From Cichorium intybus (Eukaryota > Streptophyta > Magnoliopsida > Asterales > Asteraceae), in contig CM042011.1 of assembly GCA_023525715.1 (NCBI GenBank), positions 59,429,854-59,493,853 of the forward strand: DNA of 64,000 nt, read 5' to 3'. The translations under genes were made by a program, and so were the position numbers. The first letter of the stretch is position 1. Every line of letters begins with the position of its first letter. The notes below the pieces were generated by a model. It was not told where the DNA came from. It did no database searches and saw only the letters and a list, made by a program, of their open reading frames with translations. Positions 45,290 through 59,042 of the stretch are shown piece by piece.

Positions 45290-46395
45290 TTAATGCAGAT
45301 ATTATTAAAGACTAGCGGGAGCGGAACATATTTCGGAAACGAAACGGAGGAAAATTAGTGAGAATGGAATTTTTGGATGCTTGGATCGCAACCGGGCTTG
45401 GACTTGAAGCAACCAATGGGCCAAGAAAGAAATTTTGGGAAAATTTGGGTTTACCTAGCCTATATGGGGGTCAACTTTGGTCAAAATCCGGGTTTATCCC
45501 AAAGAAGAAAGGAGACTTAGCCCCTTTTGCTGAAATGGACCGGAGCAGGCCTAAATTGGGCTTTTTGTACTTTTGCGCAACCCGCTTGAAATCCTTTGTA
45601 ACTTTGTGCGACCCGTGCAAAACGTTCTGATGGGCTATTTCATATTTTTGCTTGTGGTTCAGCTATATGGGGTATGGAAAAAGGGTTTTGGGACATCTTT
45701 CACGCTTCTCACACCAGAGGAAACGTAGGGGAACACCTTAGAGAAGCTTTGGTGAATAATTTCTTGGGCATTTTTTACATCTTTCTTCACTTAGTTTGTA
45801 ATTGTTGTTACACTTATGGTTGGTACATTTCTTTACACTTTCATGTTTTGTTGTTCTAGCTATGCTTGGCTAGAACTCTTTATTATCAATATTGGGTGTA
45901 ATCCATGAATAACTAGTTAAGGTAATTCTTAAATCTATATTGCTAGTCATTTTACTTGAGTTGGATGCTTATTTGACTTTTCACTTTGATTAACATAGTT
46001 ATTAAGAACTTTTCTAATTTCCATACAATTAAGAAGAATCTGGGTGTTTCAAGCTTTTGAGATGCTATAGCCAGACTAGATTAAATGATATACATTGCAC
46101 CATAAATCTTGATGATAAACCGACAAGTTAGAATTGTGATGAAATCCCAATATTGATAGTTTCTCCATATTTGATTCACTTTGCAGAAATTTGTTTACTT
46201 ACTCTTGTTTTCATTTTTCAACTCAAACAATCAAACCCTCCTTTTTATGTTACTTGGTTTAAAAATACATCTCGTTTTGAATTAATCGCATAGTTTTACA
46301 AATTGAACCAATCTCCATAGATTCGATCCCTTTACCACTATACACTATTTTATGTTAGAGAACTAGGGTTCATTTTTGTTGGTCTCGACAACCAC
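45290..46395 (+). repeat. LTR-like remnant, Tat/Athila style
   Basis: The composition (GGGCTTGGACTTGAAG, TTTTGCGCAACCCGCTTG, GTGTAATCCATGAATAACT) and the end (GATTCGATCCCTTTACCACT, then TTTGTTGGTCTCGACAACC) resemble the long LTRs of Tat/Athila elements, which end in such a GATTCGATCCCT...TCGACA stretch. No primer site follows and no target duplication was found. ORFs at 45358 and 45674 are probably fortuitous. Confidence 0.3.
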
Positions 46396-47880
46396 CATTG
46401 ACTCATATAGAATTCACATTCCATGTATTCATGCTTTACTAGTTTTCTTTTATTCAAGTTCATACACATATATGTAATGCTTCAATTAAATCTTAATAGT
46501 AAAATACATTTGTAAAACATACATATTGTATAACAATATCATTTGAGTACAAAAACATTTCTTTAGTAGCATACTTTGTCATTTGTAAATTAGTTTGTAG
46601 CATAAACACATTTTTGCTGGAAACTCCATTTGGATCTTAATACATTATGACCTTCCATTAAGACCTTTCAAAAACACATTCTAGTGAAAACATTTCATTC
46701 TTTATCACAAAAACATATAAGGCCATGCCATATATCCCATTAAGAAACCCACATCTATCCACCATGGTTAGTTGGAGAGGTCTAACAAGGGTTAAACTAT
46801 ATCCCTTTGCTCTTTTGTTGAGGTTCTACTCGTTCAATAGCTAATGAGTTTAATAGCATTCATTTTCATCAATAACATGCTAGGACTTAGCAAATCATTA
46901 AGGTTCCTTAGTCCTATGTCTTAACAATATCATATCAACATTCACATAACTTTATTACCTATTAGCTTGTCCCACATTGGGACTCTTAATCATCATAATG
47001 CTTGACATGAAGATCTATTAACGTTGTGTTAAACATCTTAGCATGTTCTCATCAAGTTTCTTATCATTACAAGAGGAACTTATTAAACAACACAAATCAT
47101 ACATTTAAATATAACATGATTTTAATGCTAACTTCACTTGTTCAAAACCAATCTTTAAACATATCATAGTTCACATCCTAACAACTAGCCCTATTTTTAT
47201 CCATGTAAGAATATAATATACTGATCACAATATACCTCAAAAAATTGGATCGTTTTCAAATTCATATTATCTCATCAATAACCATTAACTTTCATAGCAA
47301 AAAACTTGAACATCGTCAAGGAGTAATTGCTCAACAATATTTTCACCATATTGACCAAACCCTAGAATTTACGGTTCGTTGAAGTCTAATGAATATATCA
47401 AATTCGACCAAACAGAGTGTAGGCAGTAAATTATTGCCTTGTTTATAACACATTGCACCAAAAATCCCTTTGAAATACCCATTGAAATTCAAAATCCGCC
47501 TCATACACTAACCTCACCAAGAACACACACACTAAATGTCTAGAGAGAGTAAGAGAGTATTTTTGGTTGAATAATATTCATAATCCCTCATATCTCCCTT
47601 ATGGCAGTTGATAAGTCGTGGTCAATAAGGCCAACTCATTAAAGGGACATATGGATAGTTTTAAAGGGTAACAATTGTCCTGTTGTTTGCGTTAAGGTTC
47701 GTGTTCGGTTAGGGGACGTGGTCGCGTTACCCAACGCAATGTGTAATCTTCACTTCTTGTGCTAGTTTTCCTTATGATGACTATTTGAACATCATTTGCT
47801 CAAAATAACAACCTATTTTGAAGCATGTCCTAGAGTGCTAAAACCAAACATAATAATGGATTTCCTTTTAACATGTAAAG
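46396..47880. other. No gene seen; possible old LTR sequence
   Basis: AT-rich with no ORF of note. Text such as AACCCTAGAATTTACGGTTC and GTGTTCGGTTAGGGGACGTG is compatible with minus-strand gypsy LTR sequence, but nothing decisive is visible. Confidence 0.3.
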
Positions 47881-48298
47881 AGTAGCATAAAAATGCTACT
47901 AAAACCCAAAACTGTTGTAGTAGAATGAGAACAAAGTGCCAGTAAAAACCTAAAAGGCTTCAATGTTATAACTGAAAATTGCTTCTAAGGACTTTTAGTG
48001 TCACTTTTTGTGTCGTTGATGACCATGGGTGCCTTTGTGCCATTTTCTTGGCTTTTAGTGACACTTTTTCTATGCCACTAAATGTCATTTATTTGTACAG
48101 TATGCTTCGTCTTGACCTTTTCTTGCTTTTCTTTTTTTCTTTTTTAATATTTAGTCTATTGACAAGTTATTCTTACAGTTATAGTAGTTGCAGTCGTATC
48201 TTTAGTCGCCTAACAACTTCTTATCCAACTGATTCTGAATCGATCTTTGAATATCCAGTAGACTTGAAAACTTTAGTGAATGACTTTGGAGAATTGTT
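47881..48298. other. Possible CACTA-like subterminal repeats
   Basis: CTTTTAGTGTCACTTTTTGT (47991 on), CTTTTAGTGACACTTTTTCT (48051 on) and CACTAAATGTCA repeat in alternation, reminiscent of subterminal repeats of CACTA elements. No CACTA terminus or transposase was found. The ORF 47979-48302 is hydrophobic low complexity and not believed. Confidence 0.25.
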
Positions 48299-49143
48299 CT
48301 AAAAATATCCATAGTTTGAACCTAACTTTTTATACAACTTCTTGACATGATTGTTGTTCTTTGAATAAAGAGCCACTGCTACACCATCTGCATCCAACAA
48401 ATAATCAACCTCTTCACATTTTAATTCAATTCCTCTTACATGGGTATTTTTTGAAAGGAGTTTTATCGGACCTCCATAGGCTTTATCCTCCATAAGCTCC
48501 TGGACATCATCTTCATGCGACTTTAGAAGGTTGAACTGTTTCCTCAGTGAATAAGTGTATATATGTGCGTTAGTCTTCATCATGGCATTAATACTCTTCT
48601 ACTCCTTTCTTAAACACTTCTTAACCTTGATATTTATCTCATGAGTAGTCTTATCCACCTTACAGTTCTCAAACTTGTAAATCAGTTTGTATAAATGTTC
48701 ATAGGTTTGTTCTATTGTCTCTCCATCTACTTGTTTAAATTTTCTCAAATTTGAAAGAGTATTCATTCTGAGGCTTTTCTTTAATTTTTTTTGTTCCTTT
48801 GAATCTTATATTGTTTTTTCCCCAAATACCCTTTTCAAACATACAGTAGTTCAAGTGATCGTAAACAATTTGGTAGCGGTCCTCCTTTGAGCTCTCTTAT
48901 GCATCTCTTATCATTCTCTATCTTCTTCTTGTTGGCTATCAACACTTCTTCTACATCCACGCATGAACCAAGTCTTCCTTGCACATTTATAGCAAATAGA
49001 CATTTGATTATAAAATCGTCAAATATCTTTGTTGAGACCAGTGAGGTAATCCTCCATACGATTCGTCCATTGATTGTAATGATTAGGGAGAAGCATGGGA
49101 CATTGGTTACAAATTCAAGCAGATTGTTGTAATTGATTATCAT
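48299..49143 (-). pseudogene. Copia gag remnant
   Basis: The minus strand reads LSNLRKFKQVDGETIEQTYE, HLYKLIYKFENCKVDKTTHE, INIKVKKCLRKE, stop, KSINAMMKTNAHIYTYSLRK, QFNLLKSHEDDVQELMED. This is the second half of a copia UBN2-type gag (the ...LYKL...LLSL...W....M segment). Upstream (48835-49143) a separate frame with KKKIENDKRCIRELKGG is probably its N-terminal part. There are several breaks. No pol or LTR is recognised nearby. Confidence 0.55.
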
Positions 49144-49230
49144 TGATTTATTTGAAAATTTGCCATTGTCTTAAATCGAATTGATTATAGGATCAAAATG
49201 TCAAAATGATTGAAGAATAGGTTATATACA

Positions 49231-49712
<482 letters not shown>

Positions 49713-50242
49713 CATTCTTAAAGAATGATGAGTCATTGAAGAAAACTACATCAAAGTAATACTATTCTAAAAGGATTTGAATTAAAAAAGAATGAACATT
49801 CTTAAAGAATCAACTTCGATGTTGTTTTCCATTCTACTGTATTACATTCTTTTTCATTCCATTCTTCAAGAATCAACTTTGGTGATGTTTTCCATTCAAT
49901 AAATCGCGTATTTTGCAATCCATTCTTCAAGAATTTGTTCAACTTTATATTCCATTCTTAGAGAATAACACATACTAACATTCAAGAATCAAGTTTGATG
50001 ATGTTTTCCATTCTCGGAGAATACGAATTTTGACACCATTCTCGAAGAATATGAATTTTGACAGCATTCTTGAAGTTCTGCATGTACTCGTAAACCAGCA
50101 TTCTCGGACAATATGAACTTTGACAGCATTCTCGGAGAATGTGGAATTTTTGGCTACGTTGGGTTAACATTTCACATTCTTGAAGAATATGAATTTTAAC
50201 AGCATTCTCAGAGAATGAAGGTATAATCATTCTTGAAGAATG
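49713..50242. repeat. Array of about 14 palindromic CATTCTNNNAGAATG boxes
   Basis: Boxes begin near 49713, 49797, 49860, 49921, 49953, 49979 (partial), 50009, 50037, 50065 (partial), 50099, 50127, 50174, 50202 and 50228. Variants are CATTCTTAAAGAATG, CATTCTTCAAGAATC, CATTCTCGGAGAATG, CATTCTTGAAGAATG. From 50009 several boxes are spaced 28 bp apart with a shared linker ATGAATTTTGACAG; earlier ones share CAACTT.GATG.TGTTTTC. Many contain TTCNNGAA, the heat-shock-element core. No coding sequence is seen. Confidence 0.8.
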
Positions 50243-50847
50243 GATCTTTACTTTGCTTGTTTTCTGTACTCTTCAAATTCCTCATCTGAGAATGTCCTCC
50301 ATCAATTGAATTCCCCTTTCTTCTATTTTCACCTCCCTTCCATCACGTCTCAGTCCAACCTTAAGCAAAACAAAAGAAGGACCAGAAATTGGGAGAATGT
50401 ACAACATATATTAGGCACGCAAAAGCCATAAAATAAATTGGGAGAATGTACAAACAAAGGGATGTTGATTGGAGGCCGATGGTGGTCCTCGTGGTTCTCG
50501 ATTGCTGATCAGAAAGCATCAAGGAAGGAGGACACAACAGGACCAGCGCAGCTGCTGCCACTGCCAATGTCCCATGGCGGCAAAAATCGCCGAGATGGTG
50601 GTGCTGGAAGCGATTGACGACATCAAAGGTTGGAATGGTAACCATATTTGAAGGTTGCCGGCGGTGGACTCCTTCGAATCATAATCGTGACTTCAAAAAT
50701 TTCAATTTCCATAATTATAGGATCTGACTTTCCATTATTTTCGATTTTTATCTATGGTACGCGATAGTAAAAATACAGATATACCCTTTGGAAACAATTG
50801 GACCAGATTTAGTATTACAATCACACGATACTTAAAAAATATATTTT

Positions 50848-50921
<74 letters not shown>

Positions 50922-51148
50922 GTTTTTAACTTGTAAATTTTAATGAGAAAGTAATGTTTACATTCTAAAAAGTAGTAACCCATTTAGTCTGTCAAACTTG
51001 TAGGCGTGGAGAGGGGAAAGACAATTACTTAGTGATAAAGCTTTGGTGACCATTGCCCCCTCCATCACGTTGCCACTGCCACGTCAATATCAAATGCCGT
51101 TATCCCAAGATGCCTCTCCATACCACCGGGCACCGGTTATAGTCGCGT
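50243..51148. other. No gene recognised; includes (AT)n at 50850-50919
   Basis: 50240-50660 has short ORFs on both strands without known motifs. 50967-51105 is a diverged copy of 35358-35500. Confidence 0.45.
50850..50919. repeat. (AT)n microsatellite
   Basis: About 35 AT units. Confidence 0.95.
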
Positions 51149-52649
51149 GTGTTTTGTAAAAGTAATTTCTAACGAAAAAGTCATTAAATATTTTGGGAAA
51201 CTAACGAAAAAGTTATAAAATATTTTTTTAAATAGAAAAACCTAAGAAAGTAGAAAATTATTCAGTTTTTGACCCTTTTTTACCGGCTACCGGTAAAATG
51301 GCTAAACTGAATAAATTTACCAGTTTTCTAGGCTTTTCTGTCAAAATATTATTTTGAGACGTTTTCGTTAATTTCTCCAAAGTATCAGTTTTGGTCCTTA
51401 ATAGTTCTGGTCATTTACAATTTTGGTCTTTAACAATTTTAGTCCCTAATAGTTAATCTTTCACAGTTTTGGTCCTTAACAACTTTGGTCCTTTACGGTT
51501 TTGGTCCTTAACAATTTGGTCCTTCACAGTTTGGTCCTTCACGGTTTTGGTCCTTTACAATTTTAGTCCTTAACAGTTTTGGTCCTTCATAGTTTTGGTC
51601 CTTAATCCTTAATTTTGTCCAAACTTTAGGAAGGGATAAAAATTTCAGAAAGTCATAGAGAGGTTATGTGACACAAACGATGTTGTTATGCAGGCCCTAT
51701 GTACTCAAGAAAATCGTGGGCATGTACGTGGGATGGGAAAATATGTAACCCCGCACCAATTTTTATTTGGCCAAGAACATTAAGCACTACATGGACAATG
51801 AGAACAAGAATCTTCATTAACGGTTCAAAAAGCTTGAAGGCGAGGTAAAAAAACTGAAAGAATCATGAACATTGCTATAATAAACATTTAAATAGAAGTG
51901 TATCGCTTACTTTTAGCATTGTTCTATTTACATATTTGAATATTTATTATAGCATTGTTCATATTTCTTTTAGTTTTTCTACCTCACCTTCAAGCTTCTT
52001 GAACCATTAATGAAGCTTATTGTTCTCACTGTCCATGTAGTGCTTAATGGTCTTGGGAAAAAGTATTGGTGCGAGGTTACATATTATCTCATCCTACGTA
52101 CATGCCCACGGTTTTCCTGAGTATGTAGGGTCTGCATAAAAACATCGTTTGTCCCACATATAATATCTCCATGACTTTCTAAATTTATTTTTAGCCCTTC
52201 CTATAGTTGGGACAAAATTAAGGTTTAGGGACCAAAACTATGAAGGACCAAAACTGTTAAGGAATAAAATTGTGAAGGACCAAAACTGTTAAGGACCAAA
52301 ACTGTGAAGGACCAAACTGTGAAGGACCATAACTGTGAAGGACCAAAGTTGTCAAGGACCAAAATTGTGAAGGATTAACTGTTAGGGACTAAAAGTGTTA
52401 AGAGACCAAAATTGTGAAGGACCAAAACTGATATTTTGGAGAAATTAACGAAAAAGTCCCAAAATAATTTATTGACAGAAAAGCCCAGAAAACTGGTAAA
52501 ATTATTCAGTTTAGCCATTTTCTGCCATAACCGGTAAAAAATGGCTAAATTGAATAATTTACCGGTTTCCAGGGCTTTTCTGTTCAAAAAAATATTTTAG
52601 GACTTTTTTGTTAATTTCCCAAAATATCGGGACTTTCTGTAAATAACAC
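51149..52649. mobile_element. Foldback-type element: 1.5-kb palindrome with minisatellite arms
   Basis: The two halves are inverted copies along their whole length. Outer ends are GTGTTTTGTAAA (51149) and its counterpart TGTAAATAACAC (ending 52649). Next comes a block with GGGAAACTAACGAAAAAGTT, ACCGG and GGCTAAACTGAATAA, itself partly palindromic. Then a minisatellite of TTTTGGTCCTTAACAG-like units (51385-51605 left; inverted GGACCAAAACTGTTAA units at 52225-52430 right). Inside is a unique-looking arm (51606-51893 against 51932-52215, for example GGGCATGTACGTGGGATG against CATCCTACGTACATGCCC). The loop is about 38 bp (51894-51931). No ORF. Target duplication not identified. Confidence 0.8.
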
Positions 52650-52711
52650 TATATATAAAAGAAGACTTTCTATGTATATTATAGAATACATGTCGTTTTT
52701 AGGGTAATTCA

Positions 52712-53641
52712 GGGGCTGTTTGTTTTTTCTTTGCGGATCTTCCTGACCACTTTTGTCTGCGCCACGCAGACGGCGCGCAGACATGGACCTTCGCAGAGTG
52801 TTTGTTTTTTCGAAGACCGCAGACTTAAAAAAGTCTGCGCGTCCTCTTTTTGGGACAGACATGGACCCATGTCTTCAAGGGTCTGCAGAGCTCTTCTAGT
52901 AATAAATTAATACAATTTAATCTTAAAAAAAGAAATAGACATATCGTTTTCTCCTCCAACCGGTCTCGTGTTTTCTCTTCCTTGCATCGTCGACCAAACC
53001 GCATCCGCCGGCCACCTTCGATTTAAAAAAAAAGAAATACGTATATTTGTTTTTAAAAACACTTTGATTTTTTAACTAATAGTTGCGATTTTTTTATCAC
53101 CATTATTTTTTCGAAGTAAATAATATTTATTTTTCTATGTTTTTAAATAAAATGAAGATAAATTTGTAAAACTTTTGAAAAAATGTCACAAACTTAAGAA
53201 AATAAATGTTTGCTTTGATCCTTAAATTCGTTAATATCATATAATAGACGCTTTTTTTATTGTAAATCATACTTATAAACTATTTGAAACATACAAATAT
53301 ATTTTAACATTAGAACTTTGGTTCACAATCTTACGCAAATTTTTAGCTTTACAAACTATTTGTAAATCCAACTTTGGTTACGTACTTTTTATTCTTTATT
53401 ATTTAAAAAAATAAATGTTTGCTTTAATTCGTTAATATTATAAATTGAACGTATTCACGTGTTTTACTTAAAAAACAGTTTATTTAAATTTCAGTTTATT
53501 TTCACAACCTGCAGACTTTAAAAAACAAACAGACTTCTTCTTGCAGTCTGCAGACATTTAGTCCACCTCTTTTTTGTAGATGCTCTGCAGATGTGGTCCG
53601 CAGACTGCAGGCCTTTTACCTCTTCAAAAACAAACAGCACC
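52712..53641. mobile_element. Harbinger-like element or composite, about 930 bp
   Basis: Ends are GGGGCTGTTTGTTTTT and, reverse complemented, GGTGCTGTTTGTTTTT. The right 130 bp (CAGACTTTAAAAAACAAACAG, TGTGGTCCGCAGACTGCAG) closely matches the MITE at 863-1091. The left part is rich in CTGCGCGCAGACA words. The flanking triplets (TCA, GTA) do not match, so either the duplication decayed or two elements are fused. No transposase. Confidence 0.55.
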
Positions 53642-54714
<1,073 letters not shown>

Positions 54715-54874
54715 TTGGGATCTTTTAGGAACCACAAGTCTTTCGAGAACCCGAAAACTCCAAAACCATTTTTTTTTTCAAAAAATCCGATCTCATAGGC
54801 CTCTTAGGCGCTCAAAATGGCCCTGGGGCACTGAAATTTTTTTTAGAAAAAATGATTTTTTTTTTGAAAAAATT

Positions 54875-55065
54875 TGTACATATGCAAAAAAAAGTTTGTA
54901 CATGTACAAATTTTTTTATACGTACACTTTTTTTCAAGTTTTTTTTATGGATGTCTTTCTAACGTATATTTAAAGCGTTCTGTAAAAAAATTTGAAAAAA
55001 AATTGTACGTATAAAAAAGTTTGCACATGTAAAAAAATTTTGTTTACACATGTACAAATTTTTTT
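54875..55065. repeat. Cluster of TTTGTACATGTACAAA palindromes and A/T runs
   Basis: TTTGTACATATGCA, TTTGTACATGTACAAATTTT, ATACGTACAC, TTGTACGTAT, TTTGCACATGTA and TTTACACATGTACAAATTTT occur within 190 bp, separated by A or T runs of 6-9 bases. Confidence 0.65.
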
Positions 55066-55212
55066 CAAAAAAAAAAGGTCGTTTTTTCGGGATTTTTTTT
55101 TCGAAAATGTTTAAATATGTACGTTTTAGGACCCTATATTTTTGGTTTTTCGAATATTTTGACCATTTCGGAGTTCTCGGGGCATAGTTGGTCTAAAAAA
55201 ATCACAACTCTC

Positions 55213-56264
<1,052 letters not shown>

Positions 56265-56493
56265 GAGAAAATTACATGAATGGTCCCTGTGGTTTGGGAT
56301 AACTTGCGCGTTCGGTCCCTATCTTTTTTTTTAACTCGGACCGTCCCTAACGTTTGATTTTGTTGCGCTCTTGGTCCCTAATAGATGTAGAAAGACTGAT
56401 TTACCCTTAATAACTTATTTTTTAGTCTTCTTTATATTATTTATTATTTTTATATTAAAAAAAAGAAAAATCTCACCCGCAAATCAATCCCAA

Positions 56494-56495
<2 letters not shown>

Positions 56496-56555
<60 letters not shown>
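56496..56555 (+). repeat. (CT)n microsatellite inside the MULE
   Basis: About 30 CT units just before the internal ORFs, resembling a plant 5' leader. Confidence 0.95.
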
Positions 56556-56558
<3 letters not shown>

Positions 56559-56585
56559 TAATGGATGAATAAAGAACCACCGGAC

Positions 56586-57009
56586 TATCCTTACCCCCAT
56601 CTCCGTCGTTTCCCTTCTCTGTTTAATCTTTGTTCATCGGAAAAACCCAACCCTAATTTGTCGATTCTTGAGAATGACGAAATGTGGAGATATATGTGGA
56701 TGTTTGTTTCAGTTGGTGCAATTGGGAAAATACAAAGTCAGAGGACGATCTTTGTCGATTCCTGATGGAGTCGATCACCAGATGATCTTCAACCAAATTA
56801 TCCTTACCCCTGTCTCCGCCGTTTCCCTCCTCCGTTTAATCTTCGTTCATCGGAAAAACCCAACCCTAATTTGTCGATTCTTGAGAATGACGAAATGTGG
56901 AGATATATGTGGCTATTTGTTTCAGTTGGTGCAATTAGGCAAATACAAAGTCAGAGGACGATCTTTGTCGATTCCTGATGGAGTCGATCACCAGATGATC
57001 TTCAATCAG
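56586..57009 (+). repeat. In-frame 213-bp tandem duplication inside the MULE
   Basis: Unit 1 (56586-56798) and unit 2 (56799-57009) differ at few positions. The length is a multiple of three, so the ORF 56668-57147 reads the same peptide twice (RMTKCGDICG, LFQLVQLGKYKVRGRSLSIP, DGVDHQMIFNQ). I do not recognise the peptide. A possible splice donor (CAG/GTACCA) follows unit 2. Confidence 0.8.
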
Positions 57010-57388
57010 GTACCACTCATGATACCATTTCCGAACCATTTGTACTTCCAGGCGATGCCAAAATCGCTCTCTTCACCAAAACCACCACTTCCGTCACCAA
57101 CCAACCCCAGCGCCAACCCAACATGCGTTCATCAAGAACGAAAATGAAACTCATAATTGAAAATCAAACCCAGAAACTATGTTCAATCTAGAAAAGAAAA
57201 ATCAAACCAAGAAAAGCTAAAGGATTTGAAATTCGAAACTCTGTCATCGTTACCATCTAGGGGGAATGGAAGAGAAATTGATGTTCCTGTTCCTGTGGTC
57301 TGGGGTCCTAACAGGTTTAACTTGAAATAAAACTTAATATGATGGGATTCGTATGCAAGTGTGGAGACACCGAAGTAATTAGTGTGCA

Positions 57389-57503
57389 AGTCCATCAAGA
57401 AGGTCGTAACAGGTTCATCCCTTCTCCGATCTGGTGAGCATGAAGAGATTTTCGCTAGATAAGTCCATCAAGAAGGTCGTAACAGGTTCATCCCTTCTCC
57501 GAT
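57389..57503 (+). repeat. 71-bp spaced direct duplication inside the MULE
   Basis: AAGTCCATCAAGAAGGTCGT continuing to CTTCTCCGATCT occurs at about 57389-57432 and 57460-57503. The first copy also continues into ATGAAGAGATTTTCGCT, as does the second, so the full duplicated unit is about 71 bp. Confidence 0.75.
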
Positions 57504-57745
57504 CTTTTGAGGATGAAGAGATTTTCGCTGCCCCTCCATCCCCTGTGCAGGCCGTCATCGATCCCCACCCCCCATCCGATATATCATCATTGGCAAACAG
57601 CTACCTGCAACACCACCATCGAACCCCTCGCAGGTATCCTACACCACCACCACCGAACCCATCACAACTCCTCACCGGTAGGAACAGAAATTCCAGATTC
57701 AAAGATTTCTCAGACCCTAACTCAATGCGAATCCCGACCAAGTAA
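57434..57745 (+). CDS. Uncharacterised Pro/Ser-rich ORF in the MULE (103 aa)
   Basis: Starts MSMKRFSLDKSIKKVVTGSS and becomes Pro- and His-rich (SYLQHHHRTPRRYPTPPPPN). It overlaps the 71-bp duplication, and there is no known domain. It could be part of a captured exon. Expression is unsupported, so this is only a candidate. Confidence 0.2.
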   Translation: MSMKRFSLDKSIKKVVTGSSLLRSFEDEEIFAAPPSPVQAVIDPHPPSDISSLANSYLQHHHRTPRRYPTPPPPNPSQLLTGRNRNSRFKDFSDPNSMRIPTK

Positions 57746-58142
57746 TTTCATCGCTACTTTAGGGCTTGTGAAAGAGAGAGATAGAGAGCAGCTGGTGAGT
57801 GTTACAGGGTAGAAATGAGAGATGAGGGGAGGGGAGAAGCCGTGGAGGAGATAGCCGGAGATGGAGGTTGTGGGTATTTAGAAAATGTGAGATGAAAGTG
57901 GGAATGAAGATCGCAGGAGGCTTAGGGCTGATGGGGTAATTATATATATTTTAATTTGAAAATAAAAGGAATAATAAAAATGAAATTATTAAGGGTAAAA
58001 TAGACTTTTATGTCTAGGAGAGACCAAGCGCACAACAAAACTAAAAATTAAGGAACGTCCGAGTTAAAAAAGGTTTTAGAGACCAAACATGCAAGTTACC
58101 CCATACCACAAGGACCATTCATGTAATTTTCTCTTAAAAGTA

Positions 58143-58830
58143 CCGGTTGGAATAGTCTTAATTAAAACCCACAAATGATTGTAAATTTAAATTCATTTAG
58201 TCAAATATAAATAACTTATAAATACGATTATTACTATTTTAATATCACCAATTTCAAAATAATACATTATGAAAACTATCATAAAGATTTTGAAATAATT
58301 TGGTGACCTTAAATATCACAAAATTCAATAAAATTCAAAATTTTCTAATTTCGAAGGTATGAAAACATTAGTTATTTTTAAACTGTCAATATTTTTAAAT
58401 TTTCAAACTTTTGAAATTTTGAAGATATGAAAACCTAGGCCGGGTAGAGGTAAATTTCAAATTTTCTATATTTCAAAAATTTTCAATGTTTATAAATTTA
58501 AAAAAATCCAAACTTAATCCGTATTATATTAAACGCAATGAACTGTTAACATTACTATTCAATTAACATTTATTAGGAATTGTAGATTTTAGTGAACATT
58601 TGTCACTTTAAATTAACTTGTATTTGGTGTCGATAAATAAAAATTAGTTTAACAACAAATTATAGCATTTTACTTTCACCTTTTTTTAATAAATAACACC
58701 ATACTTTTGTATTTTTACCCAATTAAATTTAAAATTAGAATATTGTGATAAGAATAAAATTGAAAGTAGAATGCTACAATTGGTTTGTATTTTTACCCAA
58801 ATTCTGATTTTCCCCCATTTTGTTGCTTAC
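58143..58830. other. No gene seen
   Basis: Very AT-rich spacer with repeated AAATTTTCAAATTTT-like words and no open frame of note. Confidence 0.5.
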
Positions 58831-58979
58831 TGTTGATATGTGGAATAATACCCTCTTAGGGTTTGCATTAATTAACATCAGTATAAATAATACAGAGGTT
58901 AGGACATTTACATAAAGGACCCTGAACTATAAACAAGTATAAAACCTACACACTAAATATAAAACGTATACAATTAACA
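58831..58979 (-). repeat. 3' LTR of the copia element, about 149 bp
   Basis: TG/CA ends in both orientations and direct contact with the polypurine tract. The outer edge is inferred from the TGTTGATATG start. Confidence 0.5.
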
Positions 58980-59042
58980 CTCCCCCTCAGTTTGACCAGG
59001 AGGTTCCCTAATGGTTAAACTGTCCCGAAAATCCAAGAAGAG

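Larger units (their letters stand above)
56265..58133. mobile_element. Mutator-like element (MULE), 1869 bp, TSD TTAAAAGTA
   Basis: The perfect 9-bp duplication TTAAAAGTA lies at 56256-56264 and 58134-58142, the Mutator signature. The terminal inverted repeats (56265 to about 56415 and about 57986 to 58133) are about 150 bp long and start GAGAAAATTACATGAATGGT, then CC.TGTGGT.TGG. No transposase is present, so it is non-autonomous. The interior (56496-57985) is GC-richer, has a (CT)30 leader, ORFs and tandem duplications, and looks like captured gene sequence as in Pack-MULEs, although the source gene is not recognised. Confidence 0.88.

Noticed and set aside
45358..45859. 90- and 61-aa ORFs
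   Set aside because: They lie in LTR-like sequence and do not resemble any gag, pol or host protein.
47979..48302. 107-aa hydrophobic ORF as a membrane protein
   Set aside because: Composition is driven by T-rich DNA with repeated TTTTAGTG words, and there is no start or promoter support.
49713..50242. CRISPR-like array
   Set aside because: Repeats are short palindromes with repetitive rather than unique spacers, in a plant nuclear context with no cas genes.
52712..53641. TSD for the longer Harbinger-like element
   Set aside because: The flanking triplets TCA and GTA differ, so no duplication is claimed.
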